A stretch of DNA of 64,000 bases from Negativicutes bacterium (lineage in GTDB: Bacteria > Bacillota > Negativicutes > Veillonellales > Veillonellaceae), in assembly GCA_009929605.1 (NCBI GenBank), contig SAAC01000002.1, positions 26,920-90,919 on the forward strand, in the 5' to 3' direction. Below, one piece after another: positions 27,230-35,232 of this stretch. Numbering within the stretch: position 1 is the stretch's first letter; each line of letters begins with the position of its first letter. The notes below the pieces were generated by a model, which did no database searches, had not been told where the DNA came from, and worked only from the letters and a program-made list of their open reading frames with translations. The position numbers were made by a program, and so were the translations under genes.

Positions 27230-27259
27230 ATTATATAAGAATTATATAGAAACTGTCTA
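27230..27259 (-). promoter_or_regulatory. Promoter of the non-coding RNA
   Basis: TAGACA (27259-27254), 18-base spacer, TATAAT (27235-27230). The predicted start falls at about 27222, exactly where end pairing of the RNA begins. A second TATAAT lies inside the spacer as part of a short direct repeat. Confidence 0.75.
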
Positions 27260-27456
27260 CACAGAACATATTTTCGATTTTATTGAGATAGAATTTCAAA
27301 AAAAAAATGCAAGTACCAATTTTACTACTATAGAAAAAAAGCATAGAAATTTAAAATATTATGGGTTGAAAAATTCAAAGTCTATAATTGTAAAATTTAC
27401 AGCTACTATTCTTAAGCGGTTCTTTAAATGTCAACAAATTTAACTATGCATTTTTA
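27260..27456. other. AT-rich intergenic stretch
   Basis: Between the RNA promoter and the HD-GYP gene regulatory region. No ORF with a ribosome site and no strong hairpin seen. Confidence 0.6.
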
Positions 27457-27517
27457 GAATAACGTTATTCGTTCTCCACTATCATGACTACACAAACGGT
27501 TATTTTTATTGTATAAT
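27457..27517 (+). promoter_or_regulatory. Promoter region of the HD-GYP-like gene with palindrome
   Basis: A -10 box TATAAT at 27512-27517 has no good -35 box, which suggests need for an activator. A perfect 14-base palindrome GAATAACGTTATTC (27457-27470), about 45 bases upstream of the -10 box, is a possible binding site. Confidence 0.4.
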
Positions 27518-27562
27518 ACGAATACTGTTAGAGAAGAACGGACTTAGTTAAAGGGGTTTATT

Positions 27563-28165
27563 ATGTTTATGTTATCATTAATGCAGCCATCAGGGTTGTA
27601 TGAATTAGAAAAGGATAGCTTGGATGCCATTAGTGCGCAGCTCTTGCAAATGATACAAGTGAAAAGTCAACATTTGTATCAGCATTCTCTACAAGTTTCT
27701 AATTATGCAGTCAGCATTGCTGCTAAAATGGGTTTACCTTACAATGAAATAGAACAAATACGCCACGCAGCTTTATTACATGATTTGGGTCTGTTAATGA
27801 TTCCTAACTCATTAATTCAGAAATCACCGTATTTAAATAAACAAGAAATGTCTAAATACAAGCAACATGCCGCTAGTGGTGCCAATATGATTGAAAACTA
27901 TTCTTGTTGCCAACAGATTCTCCCATATATTCGCTATCATCATGAAAAGTGGGATGGCTCTGGTTATCCTAAACACCTTCGTGGCGCTAATATTCCATTA
28001 GGTGCACGAATTATTGCTGTAGCTGATTACTATGATTCTACGGTGAATCCATCTACTGAGTTTTGGGCAAAAACAAAATCCAAAGCCAAAGAAGAATTAT
28101 TTAGTGCCTCTGGCACCCTCTTTGATCCAGATGTGGTAAAAGCTTTTATCGATGTATTGGGCTAA
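27563..28165 (+). CDS. HD-GYP-like domain protein, stand-alone
   Basis: A 200-residue protein that is almost only an HD-GYP domain. Motifs in order: His at QHSLQVSNYA (about 46), LLHDLG (about 74), HHEKWDGSGYP (about 128-138) and PLGARIIAVADYYD. HD-GYP proteins break down cyclic di-GMP or related nucleotides. The usual HDxGK Lys is replaced by Leu (HDLGLL), so catalysis may be reduced or changed. No sensor domain or membrane segment is present. AAGGGG lies 7 bases before the ATG. It is one of only two plus-strand genes here, placed between the RNA gene and comFC. Confidence 0.85.
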   Translation: MFMLSLMQPSGLYELEKDSLDAISAQLLQMIQVKSQHLYQHSLQVSNYAVSIAAKMGLPYNEIEQIRHAALLHDLGLLMIPNSLIQKSPYLNKQEMSKYKQHAASGANMIENYSCCQQILPYIRYHHEKWDGSGYPKHLRGANIPLGARIIAVADYYDSTVNPSTEFWAKTKSKAKEELFSASGTLFDPDVVKAFIDVLG

Positions 28166-28217
28166 CCACGAAATCCTTAAACTGCCAGTTACAATATATC
28201 AAAAGCTATCCAAACTA

Positions 28218-29018
28218 TCAATAAGCCCCACTTGCCAAAGTAAGGGCTTTTATTGTGTGTGGATGATAGGACTGTATAATATGTGCTGCTGCCTCAAGTG
28301 TAGCCCCTGTAGTATAAATATCATCGATTAACAATACATCACAATTTGTCCAAAAAGCTACATTACGATATATAGCTTTCATCATAAAAGCATCTGATAC
28401 ATTTTTTCGTCGTTCATTACCAGTGAGACTCCACATATCTTTACCTGTATCAAGCTTGTGTAAACAGTCACACCACCGCCAATATGCATGAATATTATTA
28501 TCTCTCACTATAGTGTCTCTCATCTTTTTAACAACTCTCTTTCCATTATGTAGTTCATGATTAACTACACCTTTATTTTTTTCATACACCCACTCTTTAA
28601 ATAATAGATCCACCTGATTATAACCTCTTGTCTTCAATTTACCCTTACTTGTTGGTATAGGTACTACGAGATGTGGCCTCAAGTTGAGTTCATGTTCATT
28701 CATGTAAAAATCAAAGCAACGTAAAAAAGGAACAGCCCCTTTGGACTGTTCCTTTTTTGCGTTGAATTTTACATCATATATCATTGTCTTAACGCCCCCT
28801 GTGTAATGAGCCAATATCCAAGCCTCATTTAGGGATTGTAATAATTCACTCGGTACTTGGCGTATCGCCAGTACCGAATCAAAGCACTCTGGACACCATT
28901 CGCCTTGTTCATTCACTGGTGCGCCACAATTCGGACATGTAGGTGGAAATAGAAAATCTAATAGTAATCTCCCTATCATCTGTCTACTCCTATATGAAAT
29001 AAAATTCAACACGTTCAT
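28218..29018 (-). CDS. comFC: ComF family protein (phosphoribosyltransferase fold)
   Basis: A 266-residue ComFC protein. The N-terminal zinc ribbon has CPNCGAP..CPEC (about 33-54), and the C-terminal PRPP-binding motif is VLLIDDIYTTGATLEAA (about 227-243). ComFC is needed for DNA uptake in competent Firmicutes. An inserted stretch around 165-200 (WRWCDCLHKLDTGKDMW) is longer than in short ComF proteins. The 3' end forms a hairpin (AAGCCC..GGGCTT) that may help terminate it. A -10-like TATAAT lies upstream. Confidence 0.9.
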   Translation of the reverse strand: MNVLNFISYRSRQMIGRLLLDFLFPPTCPNCGAPVNEQGEWCPECFDSVLAIRQVPSELLQSLNEAWILAHYTGGVKTMIYDVKFNAKKEQSKGAVPFLRCFDFYMNEHELNLRPHLVVPIPTSKGKLKTRGYNQVDLLFKEWVYEKNKGVVNHELHNGKRVVKKMRDTIVRDNNIHAYWRWCDCLHKLDTGKDMWSLTGNERRKNVSDAFMMKAIYRNVAFWTNCDVLLIDDIYTTGATLEAAAHIIQSYHPHTIKALTLASGAY

Positions 29019-29095
29019 ATTTAATTAGTTCACATACTTATATTTTATTATAGCACTTTCTACCATAGTATATGAGTATCATAACTAATACTATA

Positions 29096-31246
29096 TTATC
29101 CGTCACATTCACCGCGTAATCGTTCTGTAAACAATGCATATCGATCTTCAATATTTACTGTATGTACGGCACGTTCAATAGCAGCTTTCGTTCCTATAAT
29201 GATGGCCTTCTTTTTCGCCCGTGTCACCGCCGTATACAATAAATTACGCTGCAACATATTGCTATACATAGGGATAAACGGGATAATAACGGTACCATAC
29301 TCACTGCCTTGACTCTTATGAACCGTAATAGCATAGGCGGGCATAATCATATGGATTTCATCTATAGATAATCGTACATCCTTATGGATAAATCGAATGA
29401 GTACATCTGTTTTTGAAATCCCGTAAATAACACCAATCTCACCATTAAAAACTTCTAATTCATAATTGTTCAAGATTTGAATCACCTTATCGCCTACACG
29501 ATAGGTTAAACCATTGGCACGAATTTCAGCCTTAGAACTATGGGCAGGATTTACAGATTGTTGTACATATTGAGAAATGCTTATACTCCCAGCCTTGCCT
29601 TTTCGCATAGGCGAAATGATTTGTATATCTAACTCATCATCGACGAATTCCTTTTCCCGTCCGTAAATGCTAGTAATGGCATTCATCATACCAACTAAAC
29701 TATTAACTGGTACGAATGTAAATTCACCAGTAGATTCCAATTCAGGCATCTCCCCTTTATTGATGAGATACGCACTTTCAACGATGCTATTTCCCGAATC
29801 TTGACGATAGATTTTTTTTAATCGTTTATACGGTACTACAGATGAAAGTAACAAATCCTTCAGAACAAAACCGGCACCAATTGGTGGCAACTGATCCACG
29901 TCACCGACGATAATGACATGGGCCTCCCGAGGAATGGCTGCCAACAAAGAGTAATATAAACGCACATTGAGCATGGATGCTTCATCGATAATAACTACAT
30001 CCGCCTCTAATGAATCATCCTCATTTTTTATAAAATCATAAGAATCACTGCCTTGTACTGGCATTAATAGTCGATGGATTGTGGTAGCCTCATATTCTGT
30101 AGCCTCTGTCAGTCGTTTTGCGGCACGACCTGTTGGTGCACAGAGAATAATTCGACTAAAACCACCTAACTGAAATCCTTCTACTAAGGCTTTAATGATG
30201 GTCGTTTTACCTGTACCAGGGCCACCGGTAATAACAGAGAATTGTTCAAAAAACGCTAAATCGATGGCTTCCTTTTGTTCCTCTCCAAATGTAATCTCAT
30301 GTTTGCTTTCAAAATTACTAATAAAGTTTTCTATATCAAGAGATACGGGAGATGACGCCTCAAGAAATCGTTTAGTATAATTAACACTTTCACATTCCGC
30401 CACATAGAGCTCTGGTGGATAAATGTATAAGATATCATCGAAATACGTACTATACAATATACCCTGACCAATGACCATTTCTACATAATCTGCAAATTCA
30501 TCAGCATAGCCTTTTAATACATCCACTGCCTTACCAATAAGTTCATCCACAGGTAGACAGGTGTGCCCTTGATCGTCAAGACCACGCAAAATCCAATTTA
30601 AAGCAGCCTCTAACCTACGTTCATCATCACCAGGAATACCAAGTTGATTCGCCAGTGTATCTGCCGTAGCAAATGTCATATCCGGTGCAATGCGAAGCAA
30701 TGTGTATGGATTATCCTGCAATACAAGCACTGCGGAGGATCCATAATAGGTATACACAATATGACTCCATTTAGCACTGATATTATGGCTTTCAAAGAAA
30801 TGATTTAAGTCGGATAATATCCCTTCCCCTAGGAGTGTATTGAACAATTCCTCCTTCACTGATTTACGAAGACCTGGTACATCCTTGATAGACTCTGGAC
30901 GAGCTTCACGAAGAACATCAAGTAATTCCGTACCGAAGTAATCTATAATTTTTTCTACAGATTTTTCGCCCAGTCCTTTAATACCTAAGTTCAATAAATA
31001 GAGTCTAGCAGAACCAAGATTATCAGGTTTCAATTTCTCAATGCTAGAGGCATCAAATTGAAAACCATATTTCTCATGCTCCACATAACGTCCCTTTAAT
31101 TCAAGGTCCTCTCCATCCTTTGGTGCCTCAAAACGACCTGTACAAGTAATATACTCGTCATTATAATCACGCACTACGAAAACGCAGTACGTGTTTTGTG
31201 TATTCGAATAAATTCTCCTGTAAACTAGGCCTCGTAAGGTTTCCAT
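29096..31246 (-). CDS. recD2: RecD2-type ATP-dependent DNA helicase
   Basis: A 716-residue SF1B helicase of the RecD2/YrrC type, which works without RecBC in DNA repair. Features: N-terminal OB-like region and helix-hairpin-helix repeats (about 80-200, LGIKGLGEKSVEKIIDYFG), Walker A VITGGPGTGKTTI (about 337), CAPTGRAAKRLTE, Walker B VIIDEASML, GDVDQLPPIGAG, and motif VI TVHKSQGSEY..YTAVTRAKK. The ATG overlaps the stop of the upstream gene by one base (TAATG) with GGAG before it, so the two are translationally coupled. Confidence 0.95.
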   Translation of the reverse strand: METLRGLVYRRIYSNTQNTYCVFVVRDYNDEYITCTGRFEAPKDGEDLELKGRYVEHEKYGFQFDASSIEKLKPDNLGSARLYLLNLGIKGLGEKSVEKIIDYFGTELLDVLREARPESIKDVPGLRKSVKEELFNTLLGEGILSDLNHFFESHNISAKWSHIVYTYYGSSAVLVLQDNPYTLLRIAPDMTFATADTLANQLGIPGDDERRLEAALNWILRGLDDQGHTCLPVDELIGKAVDVLKGYADEFADYVEMVIGQGILYSTYFDDILYIYPPELYVAECESVNYTKRFLEASSPVSLDIENFISNFESKHEITFGEEQKEAIDLAFFEQFSVITGGPGTGKTTIIKALVEGFQLGGFSRIILCAPTGRAAKRLTEATEYEATTIHRLLMPVQGSDSYDFIKNEDDSLEADVVIIDEASMLNVRLYYSLLAAIPREAHVIIVGDVDQLPPIGAGFVLKDLLLSSVVPYKRLKKIYRQDSGNSIVESAYLINKGEMPELESTGEFTFVPVNSLVGMMNAITSIYGREKEFVDDELDIQIISPMRKGKAGSISISQYVQQSVNPAHSSKAEIRANGLTYRVGDKVIQILNNYELEVFNGEIGVIYGISKTDVLIRFIHKDVRLSIDEIHMIMPAYAITVHKSQGSEYGTVIIPFIPMYSNMLQRNLLYTAVTRAKKKAIIIGTKAAIERAVHTVNIEDRYALFTERLRGECDG

Positions 31247-32010
31247 TATTTCTCCGTATTTGGTAATGCTTCAATAATTGCCTGCACGGTGTCAGAAATA
31301 TTACTTTCGTTACCAATTTTAATATGGCTCACAGATTCATAAAGCGGATAACGTTCTTCATAAAGTCTGAAAATATATTCAATACTTTCTTTCAAGAGTG
31401 GACGAATCTCTAAGTCTAAATCATCTAAAATTTGTGTCACATCTCGATTTACAAATACAATGATACCATTGTTACGCATGATTTGTACTGTTTTTTCAGA
31501 AAGAACCGTACCACCACCAGTAGCAATGACACTTGGTTTATTACGAATTAATTCACGAATCGCATCATATTCATGTTGACGGAATTTTTCTTCTCCATCA
31601 TAGATAATGATATTTTGAATAGACTTACCTGTTTTTTCTTGAATCGTTAAATCCAAATCATAGAAATCAAGATTTAATTCTTTTGATAATGCTTTGCCAA
31701 CTGTTGTTTTACCTGCCCCTGGCATACCGATAAGAAATATATGCTGATGCATATGTTCACGTAAATATTCATTGCTCATAGAAACAACAGCAGACATATA
31801 AGCTTCAATATAAGGACGTAATTTTTCATCAGAGCAATCATTTGTATGTGTGGCAATAATATCTGTATCACGGACTTCATCAATTAATGGCATTTGATGT
31901 TCATCTTTATATTTTGCAATATCTGCAACAATTTCAAGACGTTTTTTATAATTTTCAGCTAACAATGCATCAATCGTATCAATTTTCTTACGTGCTTCTT
32001 GGATATCCAT
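31246..32010 (-). CDS. Chorismate mutase-shikimate kinase fusion
   Basis: A 254-residue fused enzyme. Residues about 1-85 form an AroQ-type chorismate mutase (MDIQEARKKIDTIDALLAEN, KRLEIVADIAKYK). Residues about 90-254 form shikimate kinase AroK with Walker A GMPGAGKTTVGKAL, DLDLTIQEKTGKSI, ATGGGTVL and the lid RPLLKES. Shikimate kinase acts before chorismate and the mutase after it, toward phenylalanine and tyrosine. The ATG at 32010 is chosen because GAGGAAC lies 7 bases upstream and it avoids overlap with ribF. It sits between ribF and recD2 with no other aromatic pathway gene in view. Confidence 0.9.
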   Translation of the reverse strand: MDIQEARKKIDTIDALLAENYKKRLEIVADIAKYKDEHQMPLIDEVRDTDIIATHTNDCSDEKLRPYIEAYMSAVVSMSNEYLREHMHQHIFLIGMPGAGKTTVGKALSKELNLDFYDLDLTIQEKTGKSIQNIIIYDGEEKFRQHEYDAIRELIRNKPSVIATGGGTVLSEKTVQIMRNNGIIVFVNRDVTQILDDLDLEIRPLLKESIEYIFRLYEERYPLYESVSHIKIGNESNISDTVQAIIEALPNTEK

Positions 32011-32023
32011 AGATAGTTCCTCT

Positions 32024-32959
32024 TTAATCAATAGTTTTCAATATAGACAACGCCTTAGCTTCATCGAGTTTCATTTGAGCAATTAAGGCATCTAAATTAT
32101 CAAACTTAACTTCCCCTCGTAAATAAGAGATAAATTGTACGAGTACCTCTTTGCCATATACATCTTGGTTAAAATCAAATACATGAACTTCACAACGATG
32201 ATATTGATTTTTAAATGTAGGATTATCTCCTATATTTCCAACCCCACCATACCACTTACCATCAATGCGAACACGATTCACAAATACACCATCTGGTGGG
32301 ATAGCCATTTCATTAGGTAACCTAAAGTTCAATGTAGGAAATCCTAATATTCTTCCCCGTTGATCCCCTTTAATAACCGTTCCTACAAATTGGAATGGTC
32401 TACCAAGCATATTAGTCGCATCTTCCATACGACCTTCTTTAACAGCCTGGCGAATCATAGTACTAGATACAGCTTTTTCATGTCCATCACAAGTCATTAA
32501 TGGTTTGATAATCACTTGAATATTCGTATTAGATAAGGATTCTTTAATAAATATTGGTGTTCCTTTACCTTGGACTCCAAAAGTAAAATTTTCTCCCACT
32601 ACGATAGCCTGTATATCTTGTTCCTTACATAGATTATCCAAAAATACAGAGGCCTCTATATTCAAAAAATCCTGAGTCATAGGGAATCTTAAAATATAAT
32701 CTACATTCATCTCATCAAGAATTTCATCCATCATCGCTGGAGCTAATAATGTTTTAGGTAAACGTTCAGGATTTAATATAGATAAAGGATGACGCTCAAA
32801 TGTAATAATAATAGTTACCGCATTCGAAGCCTTTGCCTCTTGAACAGCTTCCTTAATAACACTTTGATGACCTTTATGAATGCCATCGAATGTACCCAAG
32901 GCATACACCTTTTTTTCCTGAATTTGATGTAATTCATCAAATGAATATAACAGCTTCAT
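32024..32959 (-). CDS. ribF: Bifunctional riboflavin kinase/FAD synthetase
   Basis: A 311-residue RibF making FMN and FAD. N-terminal adenylyltransferase: ALGTFDGIHKGHQSVI (about 20-35) and a C-terminal ISSTMIR-like motif seen as VSSTMIRQAVKEG. C-terminal kinase: GRILGFPTLNFRLP and DGVFVNRVRI. It follows truB by 15 bases, the standard Firmicutes order. Confidence 0.96.
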   Translation of the reverse strand: MKLLYSFDELHQIQEKKVYALGTFDGIHKGHQSVIKEAVQEAKASNAVTIIITFERHPLSILNPERLPKTLLAPAMMDEILDEMNVDYILRFPMTQDFLNIEASVFLDNLCKEQDIQAIVVGENFTFGVQGKGTPIFIKESLSNTNIQVIIKPLMTCDGHEKAVSSTMIRQAVKEGRMEDATNMLGRPFQFVGTVIKGDQRGRILGFPTLNFRLPNEMAIPPDGVFVNRVRIDGKWYGGVGNIGDNPTFKNQYHRCEVHVFDFNQDVYGKEVLVQFISYLRGEVKFDNLDALIAQMKLDEAKALSILKTID

Positions 32960-32974
32960 AATTATCCTTTAGGA

Positions 32975-33904
32975 TTAAATAAAAATATTTTTCTCCACTT
33001 TCATCGATTGTGGAGTTCGCCTCATGATTCCTATAAATCCTTGAGGACCATAGGCTCTATACAATTGATGAATCACTGTATGAGAAAATGCATCAGTAAT
33101 TGCTAATTCCTTACCTTGCTTCATCTCTATTAATTGTACATCATTTACCTCTACTTTTGAAAGAAAAGAAAGTGCTGTATCCACAGGTTGTACTAAATTC
33201 TCCCCATGTACCATTAATTCTTCTGCCATATACGCTTCATTAATTAAAAATTGACCTACTTGGCTTCGACAGAGTTGTGTCATCGTTCCTGGTACGCCAA
33301 CCTTTACAAAGAAATCACGTAAAAGAGATCGTATATACGTACCGGATGAGCAAGTAATACGAACTGTAAAATACGGAAATGCATAGGCCAAGAGTTCTGT
33401 AGATTTAATGTGCACTTGTCGAGTTGGTAATTCTACATCAATCCCCTTGCGGGCATACTCATAAGCACGAATGCCATTGATTTTGATAGCAGAATATTTT
33501 GATGGTCGTTGAGTCTGTTCTCCTAGAAAGGTTTCAAATACAGTAGCAAGTTCATCCATAGTAGGAATATGAACCAAACTAGACACGTCTGAACTCGATT
33601 GATTTAAAATAACGCCATTAGCCAACCCTATATTCATATCAGGCAATACCAATTGTCCACTGCTATCCTCAGTATCTGTGAAAGAACCAAAACATCCTTC
33701 CGCCACATAGGTTTTATCAAAACCTTCAGTATATTCGATGAGTCGCGTTGCTTTACCTAAAAATATAGGCAATACGCCATAAGCCATAGGATCTAATGTC
33801 CCACTATGACCAATGCGTTTTTCTTTCAAAATGCGTCTACAAATGGCAACCGCGTCATGACTCGTAATCCCTGGAGGTTTCAAAAAATTTAATACACCGT
33901 CCAT
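32975..33904 (-). CDS. truB: tRNA pseudouridine(55) synthase TruB
   Basis: A 309-residue pseudouridine synthase. The catalytic Asp is in HSGTLDPMAYGVLPI (about 36-50); MDGVLNFLKPPGITSHDAV and SSGTYIRSLLRDF are family motifs. TruB makes pseudouridine in the T loop of tRNAs. Its ATG overlaps the nrnA stop (TAATG). Confidence 0.96.
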   Translation of the reverse strand: MDGVLNFLKPPGITSHDAVAICRRILKEKRIGHSGTLDPMAYGVLPIFLGKATRLIEYTEGFDKTYVAEGCFGSFTDTEDSSGQLVLPDMNIGLANGVILNQSSSDVSSLVHIPTMDELATVFETFLGEQTQRPSKYSAIKINGIRAYEYARKGIDVELPTRQVHIKSTELLAYAFPYFTVRITCSSGTYIRSLLRDFFVKVGVPGTMTQLCRSQVGQFLINEAYMAEELMVHGENLVQPVDTALSFLSKVEVNDVQLIEMKQGKELAITDAFSHTVIHQLYRAYGPQGFIGIMRRTPQSMKVEKNIFI

Positions 33905-34845
33905 TATGGAAGTACCTTAATTAAAGCCATTTTCGCTTCCGGTAGAGGTAAATTAATAGTGCAGCCAGAGGCACGCACATGACCGCCACCACCAAATTGT
34001 GATGCAATAGCATTCACATCAGTTCGTTTAGAACGAAGGCTCACACGTGTTATGCTGTCATTTTGTGCTTTCAACAAAATAGCAATATCCACAGTATCTA
34101 CATTGCGAATAATATCTACAAATCCATCCGTATCATCCCCTAGGATATCCATAGCGTCACGATTTAATTCAATAGTCGCTACAGAGCTATCCTTATAAAA
34201 TTCGATGGTTTGCATCACTTGTTTTGTCAATGTCAAACGTTCGGCAGACACCGCCTCAATAGTTTCAGAAATCTGATTAGGTCTTGCCCCAGCAGCTACA
34301 CAAAGAGCTGCCATTTCTAATGTATTTGCTGTGGTATTACTAAATTTAAAGAATCCACAATCTGTAGCAATCGCCATATATAAAGCGTTTGCCATAGACT
34401 CTGTCATAGGCCAATTCCATTTTTTACACAAATCAGCAATGATTTCACCAGTAGCAGCAAAATCAGTTTTTAAATATAGGCCATCAGCAAATTCTGTATT
34501 TGAAATATGATGGTCAATATTAAAAATAGGTGCACTACAGAGTGCACCTACTTGGCCAATTCGTTCATATGTACTAGCATCTAACACGAGCAACATATCA
34601 ATAGGATCAAGGTCCTGACATTGCTCTACCGTTTTAATGCAGTCTACATAAGATAAAAAAGAAAATTTTTCAGGTATGGAATCATCCACTACCATGGTCA
34701 CCTGTTTACCTTGCGCCAAAAGGGCTTCGTAAAAAGCGAGCATAGAACCGATAGCATCACCATCGGGATGAACATGTACCGTCAATAAAATTGAATTAGC
34801 TTCTGACAGAGCCATATGTAACTGATTAATACTAATCTTACTCAT
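33904..34845 (-). CDS. nrnA: DHH-family bifunctional oligoribonuclease/pAp phosphatase (NrnA)
   Basis: A 313-residue DHH/DHHA1 phosphoesterase. HVHPDGDAIGSM (about 24-35), VLDAS, IDHHISN (the DHH motif) and the C-terminal GGGGHVRASGCTI are present. NrnA degrades short RNA and 3',5'-bisphosphonucleotides. It stands between rbfA and truB, as in most Firmicutes. Confidence 0.94.
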   Translation of the reverse strand: MSKISINQLHMALSEANSILLTVHVHPDGDAIGSMLAFYEALLAQGKQVTMVVDDSIPEKFSFLSYVDCIKTVEQCQDLDPIDMLLVLDASTYERIGQVGALCSAPIFNIDHHISNTEFADGLYLKTDFAATGEIIADLCKKWNWPMTESMANALYMAIATDCGFFKFSNTTANTLEMAALCVAAGARPNQISETIEAVSAERLTLTKQVMQTIEFYKDSSVATIELNRDAMDILGDDTDGFVDIIRNVDTVDIAILLKAQNDSITRVSLRSKRTDVNAIASQFGGGGHVRASGCTINLPLPEAKMALIKVLP

Positions 34846-34872
34846 GGTCTATCCAACTTTCTTTTTTATAAA

Positions 34873-35223
34873 TTAGTGTTCGTCCTTCTTGATTTCATTC
34901 AATAAGGATTCAATGTGCATACTATAATCAAGAGATGTATCTTTATCAAAGGTAATCTCTGGGGTATGACGCAAATGTAATAATTTACCGAGTTCGGTAC
35001 GGATATGACCCGCTGCATGACGAAGAGCAATGAGGGTATCCTCTTTTTCTTTGTCACTGCCAAACAAGCTAACATAAATAGTAGCTTGACGCAAATCACC
35101 AGTCACTTGTACATCGGTAACTGTAGTAAAGCCGATGCGGGGATCTTTCAATCCACGCATCAACATATTACTTACTTCTTGTTTAATAAATTCTTGTAAT
35201 TTTCTTACTCGTACATCGCTCAT
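34873..35223 (-). CDS. rbfA: Ribosome-binding factor A
   Basis: A 116-residue KH-fold protein beginning MSDVRVRKLQEFIKQEVSNML, with DPRIGFTTVTDVQVTGDLRQATIYVS. RbfA helps mature the 16S rRNA 5' end. Ten bases downstream of infB. Confidence 0.96.
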   Translation of the reverse strand: MSDVRVRKLQEFIKQEVSNMLMRGLKDPRIGFTTVTDVQVTGDLRQATIYVSLFGSDKEKEDTLIALRHAAGHIRTELGKLLHLRHTPEITFDKDTSLDYSMHIESLLNEIKKDEH

Positions 35224-35232
35224 AAGGGCCTC

